Positions 1 to 10,749 of a stretch of DNA of 64,000 bases are shown here, one piece after another. Numbering within the stretch: the stretch's first letter is position 1; each line of letters begins with the position of its first letter. The notes under the pieces were generated by a model, which saw nothing but the letters and a program-made list of their open reading frames with translations, was not told the origin of the DNA and did not search any database. A program made the position numbers and the translations under genes. Source of the DNA: Ampelocalamus luodianensis (Eukaryota; Streptophyta; Magnoliopsida; Poales; Poaceae); assembly GCA_036346255.1 (NCBI GenBank), contig JAYEVH010000144.1:186001-250000 (forward strand). Direction: 5' to 3'.

Positions 1-620
1 CATTGGGTAAACGGGTGCGGGCATGGATAAGCTTCACCCGTGCCCACTTCACCCGATTACCCGCAACATACACTGACAGGTGGGGCCACTGTCTAGAACC
101 TTAGTCGCTCGGTCAACTTGCTCCAAGACCCAGCCTTCCCCTCCCAGTCCACTTCCAACTTCCCCACACGCTCTTCCTCTGGTCCTCCCCCAGTCCCCTC
201 CCAGCCAACCGCCGCCGCCCTCGTCACCCATCCTCCTCCCGGCCAGCCACCCAAGAACTCTAGATCCTCCGCCCCCGTTCGGAACTCCAGATCCACGGGC
301 CCCGCTGCTGGTCTAGTGCCCCTCTCCCTCTCCCTTTGGCCCAGTGCCGCCACCTTGGTCCCCCCGCTGGTTTCCCCCGGTCCACACGCACGTCCAACTG
401 CGCCCTTGTGCCCGCGCCTCTCTGCGCCCAACTCGGCCCCGGCTTTGGCTGGAACTCCTCCTGGTGCCACCTCCGGCCCGACTTCGCGCACTCCTGGCTC
501 GCCCTCGTGGTTCCTCCCTCGCGCTCCTCTCTGCGCTACCGTGTGCCGGCCCGCCTTGGTTCCCTTTCTCCCTTAACCCAATTTCTTTTTATTTCGGTTT
601 TTCAATCTCTAACTTGATTC
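1..620. other. GC/pyrimidine-rich segment, no gene recognised
   Basis: The segment is CT-rich on the + strand between about 110 and 570, then changes abruptly to AT-rich sequence. The first 60 bases contain complementary CGGGTG/CACCCG stretches resembling the subterminal sequence of some plant hAT-like elements. Several open frames run through it on both strands, rich in proline and serine or in glycine, as expected of GC-rich DNA with few stop codons. None shows a domain I recognise. It could be a 5' untranslated or promoter fragment, or captured gene sequence inside a transposon. Confidence 0.3.
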
Positions 621-711
621 ATTTTATTTGTGTTGATTGATGTTTGGTTGATGCTCATGTATGATTACAGCTTTACTATTGTAGTTTTGAACTAGATTAA
701 AGTTCATGCAC

Positions 712-1096
712 TAACAGTGGGGTTCACAGCTTCCCCATCTACAACATTATTCTCCACTGCCACATGATGCGAGATCAGATGCTCCTCAACTGGAGTAGGA
801 TCTGGTAATGTTGAAAGTGTCAATGCACATGGAATTAATTCTTTTTATTAAAGGAAATGCAAAAGATCCTTTACCTGTTTCAGCAACAGATCCAGCATTC
901 TGATTGCTTTCATTTTCTTGATTAAAGATGACTGAAGTTAAAGATGGGGTTAAAGATCCAGCATTCTTGATTAACAGTGGGGTTCACAGATCCTTTTCTT
1001 GATCCAACAAGGAAGAATGATTGCTTAAACCTACGGCAAACACCATCAAATGCAGTTAAGGATCCAGCATTCTGATTGCTTTCATTTTCTTGATTA
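712..1096. repeat. Interspersed short direct repeats
   Basis: A 36-base unit beginning GATCCAGCATTCTGATTGC occurs at 889-924 and, apparently exactly, at 1061-1096. A shortened form lacking the middle lies at 955-973. An 18-base unit TAACAGTGGGGTTCACAG occurs at 712-729 and 972-989. The arrangement looks like local duplication of transposon or intron sequence rather than a tandem satellite. No gene is seen here. Confidence 0.75.
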
Positions 1097-1139
1097 TTAG
1101 TTGTTGAATGTGTGATGCTCTATTGATATGTGAATTGTG

Positions 1140-1365
1140 CATTGTGCATTGTTTGTGTGATGAGTATGCCCACGGGCGATGAGTACACACGGGCGACGGG
1201 GCGTTATTCGCAGGTAAATGGGCATGCCAATGGGCGATGGGTACCCGTGGGCGACGGGCATGGGCAAGGTTTTTCGCCCGTCGTCCTTCGCGGGCATGCC
1301 CGTGGGGGAAAATCGGGATCGCGGGTATGGGTATGGGCAAGCAATACCCGTACCCGCTGCGATTG
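1140..1365. repeat. GGGTA/CCCGT-rich degenerate repeat (hAT-terminus-like)
   Basis: Short permutations of GGGCGATGGGTACCCGTG, GGGCATGCC and GGGTATGGG recur in both orientations, giving many overlapping small inverted repeats. Similar runs occur in the subterminal regions of plant hAT-like transposons, and positions 1-60 of the window have the same flavour. I cannot define a terminal inverted repeat or target duplication, so the family assignment is a guess. Confidence 0.35.
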
Positions 1366-1399
1366 TCTCCTTCCTCGGCGAAGGCACCAAGTGTAGCGT

Positions 1400-2140
1400 G
1401 TCTAGAAGAGACATCTCCAGCAGCATCGAGGCCACCTCCAGAGGTGACGCCGGTAGGAGCGCTGGCAAAACCAGCGAAAGCGCAAGTTCCAGAGGCAGTG
1501 GTGGTGATGCTGATAGTGCGGCCTTCCACAGGGCAGCGCCGATGACTTGACCAACGCACCCTCGTCGTTGGCCATCACCGCACTGACGACCTCCACTCCA
1601 ACTTGCCCACCAAACAATGGCTCCTCTAGGCGTGCGAACCGCATGCCGTAGTTGCTGAGGCGGCTGTTCATAGCTTGGCACTCATTGTCTTGGAATCAAA
1701 ACCCAAGTCCCCCATGATGGTGGAAGTAACGATGATTGGCTTTGATATTAAATGTTGTGGGCGTCGGTTGGTACGAGCTCGAGGACCGAGAGTAAGACAC
1801 TTGCCCTTAATTGGCCGGTCATGCTACCGCCAAGGTTGAGACCCAGATGAGAAAAGAGAGAGACTAGAGAACTTTGTTTATTTTAATTTGCTTGATTAAA
1901 GAAGATACGATGTTAACCCTTTTATAGACATAACTTTTATAAGCATAACTTGACTTAACCGAAAAAATAATCTCTAACTAAAGAAACAAACTAACAATAC
2001 CCATGCGCTACAGTACCCTTGCCTCAAGATGCTACTGGATCCGTATCCATAGCAGATTCAACAAAAACTCATCGTTCTAGAGCATGGTAATTGCACTTAC
2101 TTCGGCTCATGTTTCGTAATTTCGATCCAACGACAGCAAA
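1400..2140 (-). other. Probable LTR-retroelement leader/gag remnant
   Basis: Read on the minus strand, about 2,100 to 1,700 resembles a retroelement leader. A frame at 1,402-1,671 begins MNSRLSNYGMRFARLEE, a short heptad-like stretch of the sort found near the N-terminus of gypsy gag proteins, then degenerates into low-complexity His/Trp/Arg-rich sequence. No LTR ends, primer-binding site or target duplication could be located. It lies directly upstream of the LLG exon and may have invaded its first intron. Confidence 0.3.
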
Positions 2141-2176
2141 CATGCATGCTTTACTGTATCAGTTTGTATGTCTCAG

Positions 2177-2541
2177 GTTGCCCTGTGAACTTTGAGTTCC
2201 AGAACTACACAATCATTACAAGCAAGTGCAAAGGGCCGAATTTCCCTGCCTCCCTCTGCTGCGCTGCTTTCACGGAGTTCGCGTGCCCTTTCAGTCAGGA
2301 TCTCAACGATGAAAGCAACGGCTGCGCATCGACGATGTTCAGCTACATCAATCAGTATGGCAAGTATCCACCAGGCTTGTTTGCAAGCGAGTGCCGTGGT
2401 GATAAAAATGGGCTGGCTTGTGATGGTAGTAGTAACCAAACTGCGAGTGCAAATGGTGGGCAAGGGGCTAAGGGCATAACAGTGATCTCACTGGCTTCAA
2501 CTGCTCTTGTATCTGGATTCGGGGCATTGCTGTTCTACTGA
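2177..2541 (+). CDS. LLG: LORELEI-like GPI-anchored protein (LLG), last coding exon
   Basis: The exon encodes about 121 residues of an LLG/LORELEI-family protein, a small apoplastic GPI-anchored co-receptor that partners FERONIA-type receptor kinases and RALF peptides. The mature domain is recognisable: CPVNFEFQNYT, the hallmark TIITSKCKGP, the paired-Cys LCCAAF, FACPF and MFSYINQYGKYPPGLF. Eight cysteines are present, as expected for the family. NYT is a glycosylation sequon. The last ~21 residues (from about ITVISLAS to LLFY) are hydrophobic, fitting a GPI-attachment signal. The exon starts at an AG acceptor (2175-2176) after a pyrimidine-rich stretch, splitting a codon; an ATG at 2146 lies in the presumed intron and gives no signal peptide. 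The stop is TGA at 2539-2541. The signal-peptide exon is not visible upstream, so this is either a gene interrupted by repeats or a gene fragment. Confidence 0.85.
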
Positions 2542-2840
2542 ATCAGGAAGGCAAGGTACTTCTATGCTTCTAGCTGCAGCTGCACACTCCACTGGCTCCT
2601 CTGCATAATAAAGTTAGGCGTAGTTCAGTTGCTGTTCTACATTTGAGCGTAACATGCTTTTGCGGGGGTAATTGAGATTTATTCTCCTTTCCAGGTGTGA
2701 AGTATCATGCAGATGTAACTTGTGCAGACTTATACCTATCCACTGACTGGTGTTAACTTGTTGATTGCCAGTTTGCCACTTTATTATTTCTCATATACTG
2801 TAACTTCTGTAACCATTATATTTTGTGGAGTCCGCAATCA
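2542..2840 (+). other. LLG 3' untranslated region with probable intron
   Basis: Sequence downstream of the LLG stop has a plausible intron from GT at 2556 (context AAGG^GTAC) to AG at 2694 (context CTCCTTTCCAG). T-rich transcript-like sequence follows and fades near 2,800-2,840. If real, this argues that the locus was a normal intron-containing gene and not a processed copy. Confidence 0.4.
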
Positions 2841-3182
2841 GAGGGATATAGTATTCTAACAAGCATGTTGCATGGGTTTCATGAAGTGCTCTGACATTTC
2901 TTTTTTGAGACCAAGTGCTCTGACATGTTGCAAAGGTGTCATTGCTACAAGTTTCAGAAACCATCAGATATGCCGCAGAAGGTAGTCTGAAATGTTCCAA
3001 AGATTTATTAGAAAATGTTGAAGAATAGTTTGCTGGGGAAAAAAAATCAGGAGTGCTGCACAAGGTTTTCAGGCATGTTCTGGAATTTTCCAAAAAAATT
3101 GGGGACAGTTCTAAAAAGAAGATATGTTTCAACAAAAAGCTTCAGTTTTGTTGGAAATATTTGAGCTCATAAATGCACCATC
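2841..3182. other. Intergenic, nothing recognised
   Basis: The segment contains two short related stretches around GTGCTCTGACAT at about 2,887 and 2,916. No coding or transposon signal was found. Confidence 0.4.
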
Positions 3183-3573
3183 CTTTTTTTTTCTTTGATG
3201 TTTTTTTTAGGAAAAGAGAGATTTATTGATTAAACATAGACAACATTACAATCTTAAATCTTAGTACCAAGTGCTCGATAGAGATAAAATACGGACTCCC
3301 ACCAACTACACAGCCGAGCTATTTTCTCGTCTAGCATGTTGGGCTAATTCATGTGTCACCCATTACGATCTCTCTTAATCTTACGGAGTTTTACCTGGCC
3401 AAAAAGAAGCAATTAAATATTTCACATCTTTGATCAGCGCCGCCAATTGCGAGCGGTTGATCTCACCAGATGACAGGTGCCAAAATGCAATTAGCACAGT
3501 CCGATTCCAAGATCACCGGTTCTTTGGTCCATTAGCGCCAGAAGAACAACAGACAGTTAGAAAATTTGTGTTG
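3183..3573 (-). mobile_element. LINE-like element, 3' end with RNase H (RVT_3)-type remnant
   Basis: On the minus strand from about 3,535 to 3,270 a broken reading frame shows VILESDCANCILA, then RSQLAALIKDV, then RDRNGVTHELAQHAR and VWLVGV. This is the layout of the RNase H-like (RVT_3) domain at the end of plant L1-type LINEs and related proteins: an acidic ESD, a downstream N-x-x-AHELA-like helix, and a closing VWL-x-P-like motif. At least two frame changes are needed, so it is decayed. A short 3' tail follows and ends in two A-runs on the minus strand (T-runs on + at 3183-3192 and 3201-3208), as expected for a LINE 3' end. The 5' part is missing. LTR H begins a few bases away. Confidence 0.55.
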
Positions 3574-5945
3574 GGCTGTGTTGGGATCTCGGATAACTGA
3601 ATCCGATATTCTGAACTAGTTCCATGATCAGTAAATAGTTTATACAGTTGTAACATCGATAAAATTATATCCATACAACAAAATATTTAAGAAGCAGATA
3701 AATTAATATTACTTAATAGCAAAAGGATCTTATGGTCAAGTTTTACAGAGTTTGCTACACAGGGCTTAATGACAAAAGTGTAAACTTGCAGCGGAAAGAA
3801 ATAACTCGTGGTAGCCATCCCATATGCCTATAGACAATCGAGTGGAGAACACGACCTAGTTTGTATAGTCTTCAAAGTATGCTTCCTCATAGAACTCAGT
3901 GTCCCCTGATTCTTCTTCGGTGACTGATCAACAAATGATGTAAAGTCATGAGTACATAAAGTACTCAGCAAGTCATAGAAAAATGTATGTAAATAGTATT
4001 CATCCAAGACTTGAACAATGATAGCTTTATGATTATTTAGCAGAAGCAGTATTGATAGTAAATACAGTAAATGAATTGGAAAACATATTTTAAAAGATTA
4101 AATATATAAGTAAAGTTTTTTGAAACAACTAGTGAACACCCGTTCACTTCTCAACTAACAACCAAATCTCTTCCCAACCAAACCATTCCAATATTTTTAA
4201 GAAAATCCACCCCTCGTATAAAATCACCAGGCATTGTCCACAACTGGGGACACGACTATTCGAATAGTTTTTAACACTCTACAGAGTTTGTACAGCTTGA
4301 CCCACAAGAGATAATTATCTTATAATGTCCGTCTGACACACTTCCGGGGTGTGTGACTGATTATTACAAGGCTTTTACAAAGCTCTGTTTTGACCTGATT
4401 TTGCCCACTAAGGTTTCGCCATCCGACCCCCTCTTGTGCCAATTCAACAACCCCAAACAGAACCAAATCACCACATTGCTAATTAGTTAGCTAAGTCTAC
4501 CCCATAAATAGACTTATGATTTTACGGTATGACCTAGATTAATGACGTACAAAGTTAAGTCCTTAGTGATTGCTCATACGAGACTACCACATCCAACATG
4601 CCTCGCGCACCTAAGTGCCCCTCACACCCTACAATGTACCTTGCGCACCTCCTTTGCTGCACAATCACTCGTCCAAGTATAAACCGTTTCGTTTACCCAA
4701 ACCAATGACAAACCCTGCCATGGCATAAATTTTTTATAATAGTGGTCTCGTACCACGATTCCATCTCATTATGTCAAAATTAATCATTTATGAACATGTG
4801 ATCGTGAATCCTATCGCGACTAAGCATGGCTAAGCATAATACGATACCCATGTCGATATTACAATATGTCCTACTAACACAACCCATCCTATGGTGTTCA
4901 AGGATACATGTCAAGCAATTATTCAAGGACACATAATTGCAATTAGGCATTTAACTATTCCCGAAACCATTATTATAAAACTAGCAATGCATGTTGATAT
5001 AAAACAATATAATTTTATAAAATAGGTTCAATATGATCAAAGGTCTACGACTTGCCTTCGTTAAAGGTTTGAAATGCTTCGGTCGACGGGTCCAAGAATT
5101 CTTCGAAAACGACTGAATTTAGATAAATTTAGAAATAAGAATCAATAGAATCATAGTTCGTATGACAGAGAATGAACGTTCGGAAGTTTGCGATCACATG
5201 AAATGATAGAAATTCGGTGGAGAGAGAAAATGCGATTGAACATGCTATTTGATTTTTGTTTCTTTACAAAGCAAGGCAAAGATTGGGAGAATGACCTTGA
5301 GGGCCACTAGTAAGTGAGGGAAGGGTGGAAGGGAGGCCATTGTGAAGACATGGTGGCCCACATGTAAGAGGCACAAAGCAAACAAAGAAGAAGGAAGGAA
5401 GAAGAAGAGAGCACAGGCAGCAGAAGGAGGTGGCAGAGCAAGCGGCGACACCGACGAGGAGAGCAATGAGGTGGCTGGGAAACAGCAAAAATGGAATCCC
5501 ACGGCGATGGGGAACCCAAGGGCGGGCGGCATGGTCGGCGGCGAAGCGAGGTAGCGGCGGCGAGACATGTGTGCGGCCGACGGCGGCTCTAGGGGGGCAG
5601 CGGAGCTCTAGCAATCTTCCAGCGAGGGGAGCGAGAGCACAGAATAGAACACGAAGCGATGAACTCAACGGTGGTGTCGATGTCACTAGAAGATCAACGA
5701 TGGTGGCGGAATGAGCTTCGGCTAGCGATAGGAAAATGCCAAATGCGGCGAGATGGATGGGAGAGGCGAGGGCGAACTCGAGGGATGGGAGGAGGTGACT
5801 GAGAGGCACCTCATGGCATGGTTGGCGCAGCAAGGCATTGGTCGGAGAGGGAGAACAAGGGTCGGGGTCGGCCAGACTTGGAGGAAGAAACGGGGGGCAC
5901 GGTGGTCGGTTTGGAAGGCCAGGGGGAGAGGAGGAGGTGCTACCG

Positions 5946-5955
5946 TTTTATATCC
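5946..5955 (-). promoter_or_regulatory. Candidate TATA box of LTR H
   Basis: On the minus strand the sequence reads GGATATAAAACGG, followed downstream by GC-rich sequence as in other LTRs here. Element A landed about 35 bp upstream of it, separating it from the rest of U3. Confidence 0.4.
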
Positions 5956-5990
5956 GAGAATGGGGGGTGCAGCACAACAACGGGGTGGAG

Positions 5991-6466
5991 TGTAACATCC
6001 CAATTTTCTGAGCTTTTAAAATCTGTTGAATAGTTAGTAGAGAGAAAATTCACCATTTGGTTTTATTGGAGTTTAACTCAAAAGCTTAACTTGGACTTTT
6101 AGTGTCAAAAACATTTAATCTGAATAAGTCCAACATGAACTATTGTAAAAAATATTTTATTTGAATTCTATGTACTCAGATATATTTTCTAGATTTTTCT
6201 GAGTTCATTTGCTATTTTCTATTGCTTATTGAATTTCTAGTATTTTATAAAATAGAAAACTTAATTAAAATCTCAAAAAACCTCTTGGGGCCAAAACACA
6301 ATCCTTTTCCAACCCCATTTGATCTGTGCGGCCCGTGTGCTGCAGGCATGTCGCTCTTCGATGACAGGTGGACCCCACTTGTCAGTCTCTCTTTCTTCCC
6401 TCTCTAGCGCGCACAACTCAGTCCGAGCCGTCCGATCGTCTTTGAACGGTCAGATGGTGTTTGGGC
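5991..6466 (+). repeat. 5' LTR stub of element A
   Basis: The stub aligns base for base, with few differences, to the start of the 3' LTR (12,606 to about 13,085), both running from TGTAACATCC to GATGGTGTTTGGGC. It breaks at 6,466, exactly where the 3' LTR continues with GTTCGGTGG. Confidence 0.85.
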
Positions 6467-7611
6467 CAAGATATTACTACATGCAAGGTTAATCAAAGGA
6501 GAGGGCTAAAGGTTCATTTTCAGCATAAAGCAGATTTTATTTACAATATGTAATAGTTTGAAAGCAGTTTTAATAATCTGATTTTATTTGCTCAAATAAC
6601 AGCGGGACAATAAGTAATAACATAAAGACATCCTGGACTTGACTAATCCAATAGCCATCACAACAATAGCACGAATTATCCATTCGTACCACCCAATTCA
6701 AGTTTTAAATGAAAAAGTTATAGTCTAGTTCTTGCACGACCTTACCAAGCATGTCCATAACCTAGGACGAGGCTATTCGAATAGATCAAACCCTGCAGGA
6801 GTTTACCAATGTACCCATACTTCAGACCGCCTTTTTGCCAAGCTATTAAGCACACTTCCTTTGGTGCCCAAAAGATCACATCATCACACTAATGTGCCCA
6901 AGTCTAAAATATTTTATTTCCAGTTTTAGATTTCACAAATAAACAAAGAACAAGGTGTTGAACATAATGTAGTTGTACGATTTGTATGATCAAGGTCATC
7001 GACTAAGTCGATAACCGCCCAATTCTACCGGTAACTAAGCATTGCTAAGCATTATATCGTAAAGACAATAAAAGAGCGTAAATCATTTACCGGGCTCTAA
7101 TTCACCAGTGAGAATATTAACTTAGGTTTGTGGTAGGGGTGGATAATTTCAGGGGAACAATGCAATAGGATTAGCTACCTCTAATCGACAAAATTAACTT
7201 TAACACAAAGAAGCATGCATATATATTCTTTGCAAAACAAGATATTAGACTTTAAAAGTAATGGGATCAATATGATCAAATGATGCTACATCTGCTTGCC
7301 TTGCTGGGGATCACTTGATTGCTCCAGAGGGTCACTTTCGCAATCAACAATTTCTTCGGAACCTATTGCAAAAATGAGAAAATCCAATAAAAACGACGAA
7401 CACTGAAAAAGACTCGAAATCCGAAGTCAACCAAAATCCATGAAATTTACACAGCAGGTAGAGCATGATTTTAAATGAATTTAGCAACAAGAATCATTCG
7501 ATTTGGACTAAGCATGCAAAAGTTATAGCCTAAACAATTTTAATCTACAGGAAAAATCCAATTTAATTGCTTTCTGTTACTGTTCATTGCATAAATTTCA
7601 AAAAGTTGGTG

Positions 7612-7657
7612 AACCTGAAAATTTTATGGTAGGCAACCTGAAAATTTTATGGTAGGC
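7612..7657. repeat. Tandem duplication, 23-bp unit x2
   Basis: The unit begins AACCTGAAAATTTTATGG and is repeated once, at 7612-7634 and 7635-7657, with no visible mismatch. Sister LTRs G and D carry the equivalent AAATTTTTATGGTAG only once, so the duplication arose in this copy. Confidence 0.85.
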
Positions 7658-8149
7658 AGAGCATGACATTCTAAGGATAGCAAAATTTGGTTCATTTCAT
7701 TTGGAGTTAAAATGTATTTCCTATGATTTTTCTAAGTGATGAAAGTAGCACAAAATTAATTTTAGAGACAAAGACATAATTAAAACCTACTCTACACTAA
7801 AGCATATTAACAGAGGAATCTACCAAATTTTAGTTTGATCAAATTGGAGTTACAGAGAATTACTTATGCATTTTACAAATTTAGAGGAATTTCTAGAGCA
7901 ATAATTATTGCTAAACAGGATAATATAACCTACACAACTTTTCTGTTACAGGACAAGGTCCAAACACATTTTTAGATTAAAGTTTAGTTAAACAGAGATT
8001 TAACAAAATTTGAATCGACCGAAAAGGAGTAAAAATGAATTAGTTATGCTATTTTGAAGTTTCAGAACAATGAATAGTTTACAAATACAGGATTAACTGA
8101 AATACTTACTACTAACTCAAATCAGAAAAACCTGGGCTGTTAAGATCGA

Positions 8150-8722
8150 AAGAGAAGGTCCTAAAGGTTAGGATCTACAAGATGGAGGTCCTGACGGCTA
8201 AGATCTCACAGAGGGAGGTCCTAACGGTCAAGATCTAAAAGTGGGGAGGTCCTGACGGCCAAGATCTCACAGAGGGACGTATAACGGTCAATATCTAAAC
8301 TGAGGGAGGTCCTGACGGTTAAGATCTCACAGAGGGAGGTCTTAACGGTCAAGATCTAAATTGAGGGAGGTCCTGACGGTTAAGATCTCACAGATGGAGG
8401 TCTTAACGGTCAATATCTCCACGGGGAGGTCGTGGACGGTAAGGTCTAATAGAAGGGAGGTCTTGGACGGCTCAGATCTCCCTAGGGAGGTCCTGAATGG
8501 CCAAGATTTACAAGAGGAGGTCCTGGACGATATCTTTACAAAAGTCCAAGGGGTGGTCTTTTGCAAAGAGGACCCCGAGGGTGGTCTTGAGGGTTGCCTT
8601 TGCAAAAGACAAATGGGGTGGTCTTTGCAAAAACACCGAAGGTGGTCTGAGGGTGGTCTTAGAGGAGGTCTTTGGGGTTGTCTTTGGGGAGGTCTTTGGG
8701 GTGGACTTTGCAAAAACAAAAC
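8150..8722. repeat. GGAGGTC/AAGATCT array followed by TTTGCAAA array
   Basis: From about 8,150 to 8,545 a degenerate unit of roughly 40 bp recurs about ten times, each with GGAGGTCCT, an ACGG core and AAGATCT. From about 8,550 to 8,722 a second motif takes over: GTGGTCTTTTGCAAAGAGGAC and shortened GGAGGTCTTTGGGG forms. The same two-part array appears in LTRs G and D. It lies downstream of the minus-strand TATA box, so it would be transcribed. Confidence 0.8.
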
Positions 8723-9486
8723 GGAGGTTGTCGTGACTTACGACAACAGACAAAATACGTCCGACACGATTTGCCCGACGGCTTGCCGGCGCTACGAGCC
8801 ACGGCGGAGCCAGCTAAGGGCACAACCAAGTACACAATAGCAATGCGCACATCCAGGTGGTACTTACGACCACGCCACGGTCTAGAACGGCGGCGAGCTG
8901 GAGAGGAGCGGCAATGCCACGCACGGCCAAAAACGAAAAGCAAAAGGAGCTCCGCAGCGGTCCAAGATAGCGAGTGTCACAGCAACTAGGGGCTACCAGG
9001 ATACTACATGAAGCTTTGGAAGGCTAGGAGGAGGTCGGAGTAGCTCCGGCAACGAAGGACCTTGTCGGCGCCGAACAAGAAGAAGTGGAGGGGACAACCT
9101 GAGTAAAAAGAGAAGGATCGGGTTATTGGGTTAGCTTCATTACAGCTCATAGATGGTCCATGATCAAGGAATTGAAGAATGAAGCCCTTACCGGAGCTGA
9201 GGAAGGAAGGGGTTGAACTCGGCCGAATTTGAACAAACCCCAAATTTGACAATATATGTGACGCCAAACAAAATTAAGCTAGGGGTTTTGCTTAAGGTGA
9301 TGAGAGGAACAAGGCGGCGCAAAAAGATTTGGAATGGAACCACTGGAACACCGTCGACGACAAGGAGCTTGAGCGGCCGACAGTGGTGATTTGAGGATTT
9401 TCTGTGTTTTTGAGCTCAAGGAGCAAGGAGGAAGCTAAGAGAAGCTGAGGTGATGCTGAAAATGAACTAAGGAGGAGCTCGGAGGC

Positions 9487-9496
9487 TTTATATAGT
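9487..9496 (-). promoter_or_regulatory. Candidate TATA box of the antisense LTR fragment
   Basis: On the minus strand the sequence reads GACTATATAAAGCC. It lies about 1.15 kb from the LTR's start side and is followed downstream by GC-rich leader sequence, matching the relative position of the TATA boxes in G and D. Confidence 0.5.
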
Positions 9497-10645
9497 CGGA
9501 AGAGTGAAGAACGAGCAAAACAAGGTTTCACCGTGCTCTCGATTCATGGCTCTTCCATGGACGGGCTAAGAATGATGGGAGCAGGTGAGACCGTGTCCTT
9601 AAGGAGGAAAAACGCGGTCGGGCTTTAATTACCAGAGGCAAAGAGCTGTTGCGGAGGACGGAGAGGATTAGACAAGGCACTGACCTTGCCTTCCCTGCCA
9701 TGGCGCGTGCACACGAGCCAGGTGAAGAAGAAAAACAGGCCACGGTGGGGCCCACTTGACAGTGAAACATAACAAGGGCGGCTTGGGTCAAGGTGAACAA
9801 GTGGGTTAGGCAGAGTGAAACGACCGGGTCAAAGCACTTGACTGTACTATTAGAAATGGATGGCCTTGAGTGAACGAGACAATCAGAGGACTCAATCATT
9901 CACAAGCTACGCGGGCGACGGTTCAGATTAAACGAGACAATCGGAGGTCCGGTTGCACCAAGCACGAGGGCGGCTGGATCAGGATCCAACGGCTACGAAA
10001 AGGTTTGCGAGAAAGGGAGGTACGAATGTTCCCCCGATCATGAACAACCCGATTAGGATCCAAGGGTGGAAACGCTACGCGCCTTACGAGCGGGCCTGAG
10101 TGCGTTACGCGGTTGGGTTCAACCAAAAGGCTCGGTGCTGACCCAAACCCAACAAAGAGTTGACTAGGGTTTGAATAAGCTAAAATCTTGAAGAATTTTT
10201 AGATAGGGTGGCACAACTCCAAAAATTCTGAAATTTTACAGGAGCTTACTGACTCTAGGATTGACCTTGTATAAAATTTCCAGAAACTTTTATATAAGGC
10301 ATATTTTCCTAGAAATTCTTCAAGGTTCTGAGTTAGGGTTTGACCAAAGGTGAACAGGTTTGACTGACCTCTTAAAATATTCAAACCTTTTCTAAAAATT
10401 GTGAAATTTTTCAGAGGAGTCACGCAACCTCCCTAAAACCAAGGAAAATTATTTCCAGTGGATGATCACAAGATTTGACAGGGATGGAAAAAGGAGGGTC
10501 ATGACTTTGGTCAATTTGGAGATTGAAGCTTTTGAATTCCACAATTCCTTTGCAAGAATTACAGAAAAGTTCAAAAACAACAAGATGCAAGAAAAGTTTT
10601 AATTTCTTCTCATTCTCTTACATTTGAAACATAAACCCAAATTTG

Positions 10646-10749
10646 GATTAGGATGTGTCCTGATGCAAGAAGGAAGAGCTGTCGCTTACGTGTCAAAGAT
10701 TAGGATGTGTCCTAATGCAAGAAGGAAGAGTTGTTGCTTACGCGTCAAG
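10646..10749 (+). repeat. 52-bp tandem duplication at the pol breakpoint
   Basis: The sequence starting GATTAGGATGTGTCCT at 10,646 repeats from 10,698 with a handful of substitutions. The period of 52 is not a multiple of three, so the first copy is out of frame with the pol reading frame that resumes in the second. It abuts the left breakpoint of the pol remnant. Confidence 0.85.

Larger units (their letters stand above)
6467..10644 (-). mobile_element. End-truncated antisense LTR fragment (D/G/F-type) inside element A
   Basis: The fragment is colinear with solo LTRs G and D: the ACTACATGCAAG stretch, the palindrome CTATTCGAATAG (6773-6784), ATCGACTAAGTCGAT (6998-7012), the GGAGGTC array, a minus-strand TATA box, and finally the T-rich stretch before the LTR start. 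About the first 480 bp are missing on the left. On the right it stops inside AAATTTGGAT, just before the expected GGGATGTTACA. No target duplication is visible. Both ends therefore look like breakpoints of illegitimate recombination rather than transposition ends. Confidence 0.7.

Noticed and set aside
118..576. Pro/Ser-rich 152-codon frame at the left edge, with overlapping frames on both strands
   Set aside because: No ATG at its start, no recognisable domain, and equally long frames exist in other phases, as expected of GC-rich pyrimidine-biased DNA.
1097..1681. 194-codon minus-strand frame
   Set aside because: It crosses from retroelement-like sequence into the GGGTA/CCCGT repeat and has no coherent protein character.
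5264..5833. 189-codon minus-strand frame in LTR H
   Set aside because: Leu/Ser/Pro-rich low-complexity translation of the GC-rich LTR leader, with no domain.
8150..8722. Could the regularly spaced repeats be a CRISPR array?
   Set aside because: Repeats are degenerate, spacers are related to each other, no cas genes are present, and the context is a plant LTR.
8361..8840. Frames across the GGAGGTC arrays (also 29,226-29,609 and 57,894-58,304)
   Set aside because: These are repetitive translations of the DNA array. Units differ in length by non-multiples of three, so no protein repeat is conserved.
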